DNA of 64,000 nucleotides from Alnus glutinosa (taxonomy: Eukaryota; Streptophyta; Magnoliopsida; Fagales; Betulaceae), in assembly GCF_958979055.1 (NCBI RefSeq), contig NC_084886.1, positions 6,586,154 through 6,650,153 on the forward strand. The letters are read 5' to 3'. The position numbers were made by a program, and so were the translations under genes. Of the stretch, positions 35,701-45,567 are shown one piece after another (positions within the stretch are counted from its first letter, which is position 1; the number at the start of each line of letters is the position of its first letter). Under the pieces are notes generated by a model, which was given only the letters and a program-made list of their open reading frames with translations, was not told the DNA's origin and searched no databases.

Positions 35701-35933
35701 TTTAAAGCTCAATCTTGATCGGACGTGGGTACGTACTGGCCGGGTTCCCGTAGCCATGTGCGGGAGAGCTAGCTGCTAATTCCGAAGACCAAACAAATCA
35801 TTGTTGAATCCACCACCAAAACACATGCACCCCCGCACGTCTTTCTCCACCAGATCATCAAACAACTACCAAGCTTAGCCTTCGCCAGCAACCTTTTTTC
35901 AACCCCATCATTGATACACCGACGACTCAGAGA
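32701..35933. other. Intergenic, no gene supported
   Basis: AT-rich spacer. Two 'gtttagggtttttttagg' words near 34238 and 34265 precede a GC-richer stretch (34290-34445) that reads like a transposon terminus. The last 150 bp (35780-35933) is C/A-rich and is the probable promoter/leader of the first xylosyltransferase gene. No other coding is seen. Confidence 0.5.
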
Positions 35934-37136
35934 ATGGGCCAGCTGGAAGGCTTCGCGATTGCTCTCCCCACCGCCACCACCACCACCACCAGTGGAGGTT
36001 CTACGCTGCTACTCGGCATAGCTCGCGGCTGTCATATCAAGAAGACCTTCAACACCCTCCTCAAGATCACTGTCCTCTGCGGCTGCATAATCATACTCGT
36101 CCTTCGTGGCACCATCGGTAGCACTACTGGCAACCCCATCTTCACGCATACGCACGCTCTCGGACCCAGAATCTCAAACTGGGACCAAGAGAGAAAAAAC
36201 TGGCTCATGAAAAACCCCGAATTTCCCAACTACGTGAACGGGAAAGATAGGGTTTTGTTGGTTACCGGGTCGCCTCCCGGACCTTGTGATACCCCAATAG
36301 GAGATCACTATCTTTTGAAGTTTGTAAAGAATAAGATTGATTACTGTAGGATTCACGGCATTGATATTGTGTATAATATGGCTCTTTTGGACGAGGAGCT
36401 TTCCGGGTGCTGGGCAAAACTCCCGTTGATTCGGCGGTTGATGTTGTCGCACCCAGAGGTGGAGTGGATATGGTGGCTGGACAGCGACGCTTTGTTTACT
36501 GATATGATATTTGAGATTCCATTTTTCAAGTACGATAACTATAATTTGGTTCTTCACGGTTTACCGGAGTTGTTTAACCAGAAATCGTGGATCGCATTGA
36601 ACACGGGGAGTTTTTTGTTGAGGAATTGCCGGTGGTCTTTGGATTTGCTTGATGCTTGGGCGGCTATGGGTCCAAAGGGGCGTATTCGGGAAGAGGCGGG
36701 GAAGATTTTGACGGCCTATTTGAAGGGAAGGCCAGCGTTTGAGGCGGATGATCAATCTGCATTGATATATTTGCTGAGTTCAAAGAAGGATGATCAGTAC
36801 TGGATGGAGAAGGTGTATTTAGAGAACTCGTACTACTTGCATGAGAAAATGATGGAGGAACATGGGCCTGGATTAAATATGGGTGACGAGAGGTGGCCGT
36901 TTGTGACTCACTTTGTGGGTTGCAGGCCTTGCCGGAGCCACGCCGACTACGAGGTTGACAAGTGCCTGAGAAGCATGGAGAGTGCGTTTAATTTTGCGGA
37001 CAACCAGGTGCTCAAGTTATATGGGTTTGAGCATAGAGGGCTGTTGCGAGCAAGTGTCAAGAGGATCAGGAATGACACAACTACTCCTTTGGAATTTGTA
37101 GACCACTGGATGGAAACCGTGATGAGTAACCCATAG
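35934..37136 (+). CDS. GT34 xyloglucan xylosyltransferase, shortened tandem copy
   Basis: Intronless, 400 aa. Type II Golgi membrane enzyme family that transfers xylose from UDP-Xyl to the beta-1,4-glucan backbone of xyloglucan. A cytosolic N-terminus rich in Thr/Ser is followed by a membrane anchor at about 44-58 and a catalytic domain with WWLDSDALF (DSD at 183-185), FEADDQSAL and FVTHFVGC, all conserved. It is odd in two ways against its neighbour at 38218. The stem between anchor and catalytic domain is about 40 residues shorter, and the stretch GYWAGLVDRYE after YYLH is absent, with NM inserted three residues before DERWPF. The frame is open throughout, so it may still make protein, perhaps with altered acceptor use. 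Confidence 0.88.
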   Translation: MGQLEGFAIALPTATTTTTSGGSTLLLGIARGCHIKKTFNTLLKITVLCGCIIILVLRGTIGSTTGNPIFTHTHALGPRISNWDQERKNWLMKNPEFPNYVNGKDRVLLVTGSPPGPCDTPIGDHYLLKFVKNKIDYCRIHGIDIVYNMALLDEELSGCWAKLPLIRRLMLSHPEVEWIWWLDSDALFTDMIFEIPFFKYDNYNLVLHGLPELFNQKSWIALNTGSFLLRNCRWSLDLLDAWAAMGPKGRIREEAGKILTAYLKGRPAFEADDQSALIYLLSSKKDDQYWMEKVYLENSYYLHEKMMEEHGPGLNMGDERWPFVTHFVGCRPCRSHADYEVDKCLRSMESAFNFADNQVLKLYGFEHRGLLRASVKRIRNDTTTPLEFVDHWMETVMSNP

Positions 37137-38184
37137 TTCTATCTAGTTCTGCACAAGCTAGCAATATTATTTTGGCATATCAATGCTGATTCCAACAAAA
37201 TCTCATGTAACTGTTCGTATTTTTACTAATGTTTTATACTTTTAGTTATCTCAAGTGGCCCCCCTTTTTCTATTTTTCCCTAATCTCTTTAATGTTGTCT
37301 TTGTAAAAATAAAAAATAAAAAATAAAAAACTCTTGAAATTTGACTATGATGCAGGCTAGTTGGGTATTAAAACGCACTCGTTAAACTTCCCTAAAGTTA
37401 ACAAATCCCTCCGGGCTCGGCAATTTGCTTCTAACAGCCATCCGCATGTCAAGACCACACAACAGCATAATCCCGAGGGAAACAAAAACGAGGTTGTCTT
37501 TCCCTAATAGCATTCAAATGTCAACAGTTTCTGACTATCTGTAACCGTTAAGAGATGATACAACTCACTGCATCTTCTTGGCCTTCCTTGGTTATGTTCA
37601 TAATCGTTCTCCAAGAGTCCAACCCAAAGAAATTGGTTATTGTGTTTGTATTATTGCATTACCAAAAGGTTACTGATATAGATCTCCTAATTATGTCAAA
37701 AAAAGAAAAGAAAAGAAAAGAAAAGAAAAGATATAGATCTCCTAATTAAAACCAAAAGCCAACGTGGCATGATTAAGCAAGATTAAGAAACAACGCCATT
37801 CAATTGGGCTTAATGTGCTGCCATTTGCCACGGAATTTACAAGTAGTTTTGCAGGCTCAATAACTTTTTTATTACTTTTATTTTTTTCTATCTACTTGTC
37901 AAATATTTAATTAATTAATTATCAAGTCTAGACCTTTACTCGTCACTTGTCAGAATCTCCACCGTTGTTACTTGTTGCCTGTATTTTCCTAATAAGAAAA
38001 TAAACTAAAACAAAACAATGATTTTCTTACCAGTACCTCGTCGTCGGTGCTCCGCTGTCGGTGTCTCCTCCTCCCATGGACCCATACTTCTCGCACAAAC
38101 CCAAACTCAAACTCGGACATCCCCTCACGTCTTCTCCCCATTGCAATCAAATCATTAGTTAAATCCCAATCTAAACAAGCGAGA

Positions 38185-38217
<33 letters not shown>
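37137..38217. other. Spacer between tandem XXT genes
   Basis: Holds the 3' UTR of the first gene, a 19-bp duplication around an (AAAAG)n run (37675-37748), and the second gene's promoter. A (GA)n run (38180-38217) abuts the second start codon, so it is in that gene's 5' UTR. Confidence 0.6.
37675..37748. repeat. 19-bp direct duplication flanking an A-rich insert
   Basis: 'gatatagatctcctaatta' occurs exactly at 37675-37693 and 37730-37748. Between them are only 36 bp: 'tgtc' plus A/(AAAAG)n. This is what a retroposition event leaves when almost nothing except the tail was copied. Confidence 0.85.
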
Positions 38218-38218
<1 letters not shown>

Positions 38219-39588
38219 TGGGCCATGACGCCTTCACGGCCCTGAAACGTGGCTCAGCCACTGGCCTCCCTACTAGTACTACTACGACGACGACGACAAC
38301 AACCAGAGGCCGTACGACTGCGACGCGTGGCAAGCAGATTAAGAAGACCTTCAACAACCTGAAGCTGACCATCCTCTGCGGCTTCGTGACCATCCTCGTC
38401 CTCCGCGGCACCGTCGGCATCGGCGGACTCACCGGCTCCCCCGACGCCGATGTCAACGCCCAGAAGATCGCCGAGGAGACCAACCGGATCCTCGCCGAGA
38501 TCCGATCAGACGACGAACCTTCCGACCCCAACGAGCCCCCCGAGCCCGACATCAACCCCAACGTCACCTACACTCTCGGACCCAAAATCTCCAACTGGGA
38601 CTACGAGAGAAAGAGCTGGCTTGCCAAGAACCCCGAGTTCCCAAGCCATATCAATGGGAAAGCTCGGGTTTTGCTCGTCACTGGGTCTCCCCCGAAGCCT
38701 TGCGACAACCCAATTGGGGATCACTATCTCTTGAAGTCCATTAAGAACAAGATTGACTATTGTAGGATTCACGGGATTGAGATCGTGTACAATTTGGCTC
38801 ATTTGGATAAGGAGCTTGCTGGGTACTGGGCAAAACTGCCGTTGATTCGGAGGTTGATGTTGTCGCACCCGGAGGTCGAGTGGATATGGTGGTTGGACAG
38901 CGATGCTCTGTTTACGGACATGGTGTTTGAGATTCCGCTATGGAAGTACAACAATCATAATTTGGTTATTCATGGGTACCCAGATTTGTTGTTCGATCAG
39001 AAGTCGTGGATTGCGTTGAACACTGGCAGTTTTTTGTTCAGGAACTGCCAGTGGTCTTTGGATTTGCTCGATGCTTGGGCTCCAATGGGTCCAAAGGGGC
39101 CTATTCGGGACGAGGCCGGGAAGATTTTGACGGCAAATCTGAAGGGAAGGCCCGCTTTCGAGGCTGATGATCAGTCTGCGTTGATATACTTGTTGATTTC
39201 GAAGAAAGATGAGTGGATGGATAAGGTGTTCGTAGAGAATTCATACTATTTGCACGGGTACTGGGCAGGGTTGGTGGATAGGTATGAGGAGATGATGGAG
39301 AAGTATCATCCGGGATTGGGGGACGAGAGGTGGCCGTTTGTAACGCATTTTGTGGGTTGCAAGCCTTGTGGGAGCTACGGGGATTATGCGGTCGAGAGGT
39401 GCTTGAGAAGCATGGAAAGGGCGTTCAATTTTGCAGATAATCAGGTGCTCAGGCTGTATGGGTTTAGGCATAGAGGGTTATTGAGTCCTAAGATCAAGAG
39501 GATTAGGAACGAGACTACTACTCCTTTAGAGTTTGTAGACCGGTTTGATATTAGGCATTCAACACGTGGTGGACAAAGTGGATTATGA
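38218..39588 (+). CDS. GT34 xyloglucan 6-xylosyltransferase (XXT3/4/5-like)
   Basis: Intronless, 456 aa, matching the XXT5 group in length and in its MG.D..TA.KR start. The start at 38218 is chosen over an in-frame ATG at 38047 because the extension crosses a GA microsatellite and has no family support. The cytosolic tail has a run of nine Thr. The membrane anchor lies at about 50-66, followed by an acidic Pro-rich stem with NRILAEIRSD, then the catalytic domain with WWLDSDALF (DSD about 227-229), FEADDQSAL, GYWAGLVDRYE and FVTHFVGCKPCG. In the family, this group acts with XXT1/2 in Golgi complexes that build xyloglucan. That role is inferred, not visible. A tandem duplicate lies 1.1 kb upstream in the same orientation. 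Confidence 0.93.
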
Positions 39589-41057
39589 TCGTGAGTGTAA
39601 TTCATTTTTCTTGTGATTGATACATTCATGGTCTTCTGATGTAATTTTTTCAGATAACTGCTGATATCAACCCCATTAGATATCCGAGTTAGTGGCTTTC
39701 TTCCTTCGTTTTGCTTTTGTAGAACTGCTATTGAAAGTGGAATCCACAAATACGATAGAATTCTTTATGTTGCTTTGTTTCAGTTGGCACGATCGATAAT
39801 TAGAGTCATTAATAGAGACATGCGTCCTATTCCTTTATTCACTGTTTCTTGAAGTGGAGCATAACAGTGCTTACTCGTTGCATTGGCATGGATATCTGTT
39901 TTGTTCTGTTTTAATCTTGGAATTTAGGGTTTGTTGCAATTTTGGAATCCATAATGCTGCAGCCTGCATAATAGCCCTTGGTCGTGCATCTGTATTCTAT
40001 TTAGTGTGAGGTTAAATTTTTCAGTAGGAAATTGGCTGCTATGTTTACATGGGGATCAGTGTTGCTAAATTTTCTCTTCCTGCCTATTTTCTGGACTTGT
40101 GAAAGTCCCTAACCGGAGTTCTGTTATGAACAAATAGGGCGTATATTGTCTAGTTCCTCATAGATTTGTATCGTTTTTCAAGAAACAAAAGCAGGCGATT
40201 CTCTCCTAGAACAGTATGACCCCAGTTGGTCTTATTTATAAGATATTAAATTTCTTCATTGTGGCCAGCCTTTCTCCTTTCGTGCTTCCAAAGCTTTTGA
40301 AGTTCATTTTTCAATTTCACCTAGCTAATTGCTGTACTTGAACTTTTCATATCTGTGCTTCATGGTGGCATTTTCTTGAATAATGGATAAATCATAAATG
40401 CATAATTTCTGATCCTACCTAGTCTCACTTCTCATGCTCCTCAACATCTTATATTGGTCTTATCATCTGTTAACTTGTTTCTTGGTTTCCAAACATCCTG
40501 TTTGGTAAAGCAGGGTAAATGTTGTTCTCTTGATAGAAATTTGCTTCTTGTTAGAAAGTTTATTGTAACATATGATATTAACAGCTTATTTTGATCGGAG
40601 TCACCCATTTGTTACTCCTTTAACTGATATCTATTGGTAACTGGTACCTCTTTCTAAAACAAGAACAGAAAAACAGCCTTGTTTTGAAATACAATTGTAT
40701 TCATTCTAATAAGACTTGAGCACCATCTTCTCTCTATCTTCAGAAGAAGAAAAAAAAAAAACTCTGTAGGAGCAGAGAGTGACAAAGATAACTGAGAAGC
40801 AATTCATGGTACTGCTGGCTCAGGCCATAAGTATGATCACAAGAACACAAATTACCCAGATAGATAGATACAACGTGCTTAATACAATATGAAGAATTTG
40901 GTTCAGTCACCAATCTGATACAGAAGCGTCTAAGCAACTAAACGCATGTATCTCTTTCCACTTTCTGATGCACAAGAAGATGCCGACTTCATACATAATG
41001 CACAGGCGAGAGACAGATCCTAAATCAACATCTGGTTGGCTGACACTGCACGGTCAA
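39589..41057. other. Spacer between XXT gene and membrane protein gene
   Basis: Convergent intergenic region with both 3' UTRs. No repeats of note and no further coding region seen. Confidence 0.5.
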
Positions 41058-43578
41058 TCAACCAATTCTGAACACAGGAACCCTGCGGCGTGCTGATACT
41101 ACTTCATTCATTTGTGCTATGTGGAGCAAGAGCTGGTTGATCTTCTGCAGGGAAAATTGAATCTTCTGGTTAGAACAAATATAAGTAGTGCAGAACAATT
41201 ATAAGAACATATTAAATATAATATGTTTCTTCTCTATCACAGAAGAAACAGCCTTATCCTTGCCAAAAAGAGTGGAAGCTCGAGGACACACGCCATTAAC
41301 AGGTGCAAGTTACTGGGTAGTGTGATTCTGGAATTGGACAAGACACTATCCGCATAAGGACAGTGCTAGAAGCTCATAAGCTTCCTTCCAACCTTAATCT
41401 TTGGATTACCAACCATTACCAAGCAATTGCCTTTCCTCTGCAGTCGCTGCAGCGAATCTCCCCCTTCTACTGTCTCTCCTACATACCGAGGCAGAAGCCT
41501 AGAACTTTTTTTTTTTTTTATTTATTTATTATGACAAAGAATCCCTCCAAGACAGGGTCACTTCGTGTACACACCCATGTCAGGTAAACTTCGGATCCGT
41601 GTAAAGTGCCCTCTCCACACGGGTAATAATCCTGCTTTGCCAGCGAGTTGGTCCCAAAGAATTGTTTGCACTCAAGGGAATTCGAACCATAGACCTCATG
41701 GGACTACTACAAAGACTAATGCCCTTAATTACCACTTGAGCCATCCCCGTGGGTTCAAACAGAGGCCTAGAACTGAGACACAGCCTCTCGAGTTTTTTGC
41801 TTAAAAACTAGGAAAAAAAGAAGAAGAAGACAGCCCCTACAATTTTGTGTTCTAACAGTTGACAAGCTCAGCATTAGCAGAATTGTTCCATAGTTCTGGC
41901 TCACTACGGTTTGCATGGGCGAATGAGTCTTGGCTCAAGGGAAGAAGTTTTTGGCTTGTTAATGTTCCTCAAAGCTGCTCATGGTGTTGGAGGAAGATCC
42001 TAAAACTAAGGAATATTGCCAGAAATTTTCTTCGTTTCAAAGTGGGTGAGGGAAGGGGTATTTTCCTATGGCATGACTGGTGGCATCCTTTAGGAATCTT
42101 GTATGAGAAGCTTGGACATCGTGTGATGTATGATGCAGGTGGGAGGATGGATGATAAAGTGTCGAAGGTATTGATAAATGGTAATTGGAGATATAAAGCA
42201 GCACGGTCAGAGGATCTTGTTGCAATTCAAAGTCATCTGCCGATGGTGAAGCTAGGGGAGAATGACCAGGCTACTAATATGGAGTTTGTCCAAAAAAGGG
42301 CTTTATTCTTGTGCTGCAACTTGGGATTACATTCGGTTTAAGTGTCAGGAGGTGAGTTGGTGGAGGACACTTTGGTTCGCTCTAGCTATACCTAAGCTGC
42401 CTTCATTCTCTGGCTCGCAGCAAGGGACAGATTATTAACTGGTGAAAACCTTGCTAAAAGGGGCTATACAGGTTATTCTGTGTGTTTTTGTAGGAGTTGT
42501 ATTGACGGGAGGGACCATCTCTTCTTTCTATGCAGCTTTAGTCGCAGGTTGTAGAGGGAGATTTTGAAGCTCTGCCTTGTAAACAGCCCTGCTCTGGATT
42601 GGGCAGATGTCATTTCTTTGGGTGAAAATGAGTTAAAAGGGTCGTTCTTTAAAGTCCTTGATCTGTAAGCTCAGTATTGGGGCAGTGGCTTATAAATTGT
42701 GGAGCCATAGAAACGATATCAAGCATGGGAATTCCATTAAATCAGAGGAGAAACTTGTTAAACAAGTTATTTGGGAGGTTAGGACTCGGGTTTTGAGCAG
42801 AGATAATTTTGGATTGATAGGTGAGAATGTTTGTGCAAGCTGGAGTCTACCGATTACTATCCTCAAGAGTTAGATTGTGTTTGATATAAAATCAGTTTAT
42901 TCATCAAAAAAGAATTGTTCCATAGTTGAATTCCATTATTCCATCAAAAAAATTCAACAAGTCTGACACAAGAAATCTAGAATCATACTGCGGGTGGAAC
43001 TCAGGAAAAAAGGGCCAGATTTTTTACTGAAAGCTTTATGAACGAACCTCGTCTTTTTCTCTGATGAGAAAAACAAAACGATCCTTGCTCTCTTGGTGGA
43101 CTTTTTGACGCCACCGTCGCACCCTTACGTACAAGAATGACAGCAACACCGCCGCAACCACTCCGGTCACCGACGCAATGGACCAAAACCCCCCGGTGCA
43201 CACCGCAGTGTTACGAAAGCTAGAGGCCACCCGGAAGACCGCGGCCCTCATAATCTCAAACCGCACCCTCCAACACCTCCGTATCTGATCATATCCCCCC
43301 TGGGGCCTTTGATTTTCCTCCTCATCACCTTGAGAGTCTGGGTCTTCTGGGGCTTGAAGTTCCGGAACGGGGATTTGTAGGCCTTCCGGGAAGATTGAGC
43401 AGTCATCGTTGGGGTTGAGGTGGTTGTCTCCGACATCCGCCATCTCCCATCCCACACCGGATTGGTGCACTGTGGGAGAGTTTTGGGGAGGTGGGGACTG
43501 GATTTGCTGCCATTCATGCAAGGCTTCGGGAACATCGGCACCCTCCATTTCTTGGGATGGCTGCCCAGTACGAGGCAT
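41058..43578 (-). CDS. Single-pass transmembrane protein of unknown function
   Basis: Two minus-strand exons, 43578-43048 and 41144-41058, joined by a GT-AG intron of 1.9 kb, giving 205 aa. The N-terminal two thirds is acidic, rich in Pro, Gln and Glu and probably disordered. A hydrophobic segment (about 138-158, 'SIASVTGVVAAVLLSFLYV') is followed at once by basic residues (RVRRWRQK), so the C-terminus should be cytosolic. The tail is a charged helix, EKDEKINQLLLHIAQMNEV, ending RRVPVFRIG. Exon 2 is supported by a strong acceptor (ctgcag) and in-frame joining. I do not recognise a named family. The intron holds a SINE and a LINE, and a foldback element begins 88 bp upstream of the start codon. 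Confidence 0.75.
41507..41759 (-). mobile_element. tRNA-derived SINE, copy 2
   Basis: Same family and orientation as 31000-31270: A box ATGGCTCAAGTGG, exact B box GGTTCGAATTCC, shared body and poly(A) tail (T run 41507-41519). Flanks 'cagaagcctagaact' (41492-41506) and 'cagaggcctagaact' (41760-41774) form a 15-bp target duplication with one difference. Lies in the intron of the membrane protein gene. Confidence 0.88.
41896..42910 (+). mobile_element. 5'-truncated LINE, perfect 17-bp target duplication
   Basis: 'agaattgttccatagtt' at 41879-41895 and 42911-42927 bounds the insert exactly. The + strand encodes the C-terminal part of an L1 ORF2 with disruptions: FAWANESWLKGRSFWLV, then 'GEGRGIFLWHDWWHPLG', the DRGRDHLFF-like zinc knuckle (as GRDHLFFLC near 42510) and GAVAYKLWSHRND at 42675. 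The 3' end is poly(A) before the duplication. Lies antisense in the intron of the membrane protein gene. Confidence 0.92.
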
Positions 43579-43666
43579 GAAATTCTAAGGACCAGAAATC
43601 TAGGATATTCATTCTACTTACATTCCTTCCGTTGGATTAACCGTATAAGTGTGAATAAAGCTTATG

Positions 43667-44301
43667 GTTTATAAATTTACAAATCCATTAGTTTAGTATA
43701 AAAAATAATTCAGGATTGTGACAGGCAAAAATGACAATTTATTCTTTTTCTATATTTTTCTTTTTTCTCTTTCTTTTTTTTTTCTTTTTTTTTTTTGAAA
43801 AAAAAAAATTATTCCTTAAAATCAATTTCCGTCTATAACTTAATAGAATCTGTTTGGTTGTCATGCCAAGCTCAATAAAAGCGCGACACGTATCAATCTT
43901 TAATAAAAAAAATAAATAAATATATTAAAAGATATAAATTATAAAACTAAACAAATAATATATTAAAAAAGAAAAAAAGGAAAGGGGTGGTTGTCGGCCA
44001 CCCCTGGTTGGCAGCCACCACTTTGGGGGTGGCCGGATGGCGCATCCATGGGCTAAGGGTAGCTCGAATGCCACCATTTTCTTTTATTATTATTTTTTTA
44101 AGAAAGAAATTGTTTTATATATTTATTTATTTTTTATTAAAGAGTGACACATACGTTTTCATTAGGTCTGACGAGGCAATCAAACAGATTCTGTTAAGTT
44201 GTAGACAGATTGCAATGAGCAAATTGTCATTTTTGCCTAATCACGGTGACTTCAGAATTTTTTTTTTATACCACGTAAAATAAGTTGTAAATTATACCAA
44301 C
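43667..44301. mobile_element. Long-TIR foldback element at a gene promoter
   Basis: The left arm (43667 to about 43905) and the inverted right arm (about 44120-44301) match in order: 'gtttataaatttac', 'gtataaaaaa', 'ggcaaaaatgacaattt', 'aacttaa.agaatctgttt' and 'tctttaataaaaaa'. Arms are roughly 200 bp with gaps. The centre (43984-44045) is GC-rich and palindromic (GGCCACCCC, GGGGTGGCC). No transposase. Its left end is 88 bp from the start codon of the minus-strand membrane protein gene, so it occupies that promoter. Confidence 0.75.
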
Positions 44302-44920
44302 TACAATGACCAATTTTTTATTTTTTTCCTTATAAATATCTCTCTGGTCTCGAAGGATATTATGGTACAAATATCTAAAAGGGCTGATTTATCCCTTAAA
44401 ACAAATTTGTTTCCAGGAAATTTCTTTCAAATAAGCCCTAAAAAGTATCATATGTCCTTAGCTGTGAAAAATATGTTTTTTTTTTTTGGTTGGATCAATA
44501 TTTTTTTTTAATAACATGTACTTTTTACCGACATATTTATTATACTAGTTTGTAAAAGTTAGCCGTCTATTTAGGGCATAGGCTACTGTAACCATAGTGG
44601 GCTCGAACATTGATAAATGACAATGAAGAAAGTTGGCGGCTAATGAATATATATTGGTAAGGTACAACTAAAAAGGCTGCATTTAAAATTGTTGTTGCTC
44701 ATCTATAAAAAAATAATAAAAAATAAAAATAAAAAACTAAAAGTCAAAGACGTAGTTGACATTTGAAATTTAGGTAGGCAAAATTGAAAATAAAAATTAA
44801 GGATAAAATTATAATTTTAAATTTAATTATAATTTTTCATTTTTTACAGAAAATTTGAAGTTTGGGGGCCAAGCCCCCCAAGTCATAAGGTAACTCCGCC
44901 CATGAGAGGAGGTAATTTGA
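44302..44920. other. AT-rich spacer, no gene
   Basis: Poly(T) runs and a terminus-like stretch 'gggggccaagccccccaagt' at about 44865-44885. No coding region seen. Confidence 0.5.
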
Positions 44921-44929
44921 GCTCTTCGA

Positions 44930-45567
44930 AGTTAGAGTACTTGAAGAGGTTGAGGTAGGATAAGAGAATCGAAGAGAGATCATCTTTTCTTCTCTTGTGG
45001 ATTCAGTAGGCGTATCTGGTCTACTATCATGAGGGACTGTTCGTTACCTTGCCCTCCTGTTGAGTGGGATGATATTGCAGAATTGTGTGGTTCGGCAATG
45101 AAGGGGAATAGTTTATATGCTAGTCTTAGGAAACTTTATTTTGGGGCTACTGTTTACCACCTATGGAGACAGAGGAATTTTCTTCACAGTGAAACTCCTT
45201 TGACCAAAAAGAGGATTATCTCCAAGATTAGATGGGAGGTGAAGACTAGAATGGTTTATAAATTCCCTCTGAAATTCCCTTGTAATCGTAGATGATAGAC
45301 TGTTTGATGGTATTTTCTGCAGTTTTTTCTGCTTGTTGGTGTTTGTTGCTATGCAGTTTCGGTTTTCTGTGGGAGGGGGTTGAAGTGTATTTGGATTCTG
45401 TCTGTTGCCTGTAGTAGTGATTTAGCAGGTTCTTTTTCTGTTTGAGTAGTATTCCTAGCTAGGGGATTGTCCTATGTAGGATTGGTATCCAGTTTTAACT
45501 GGAGTGTAAGGATGTTGAGTTTGAGCTTTATAAAGGGTTTTATTCATAAAAAAAAAAAAAAAAAATG
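44930..45567 (+). mobile_element. Third 5'-truncated LINE tail
   Basis: The + strand reads ERDHLFFSCGFSRRIWSTIM from about 44965, then GATVYHLWRQRN and KIRWEVKTRM to a stop at 45293-45295. This is the same L1 zf-RVT C-terminus as at 31403 and 41896. The 3' UTR has 'cagttttaactggagtgtaa' and ends in a poly(A) tail (45549-45566). The 5' limit is approximate and no target duplication was found. Confidence 0.8.

Noticed and set aside
38047-38217. 57-residue N-terminal extension of the second XXT
   Set aside because: It crosses a GA microsatellite and has no family support. MGHDAF at 38218 matches the usual start.
37989-38868. Minus-strand frames of 192 and 120 aa
   Set aside because: Antisense shadows of the GC-richer 5' half of the second XXT gene.
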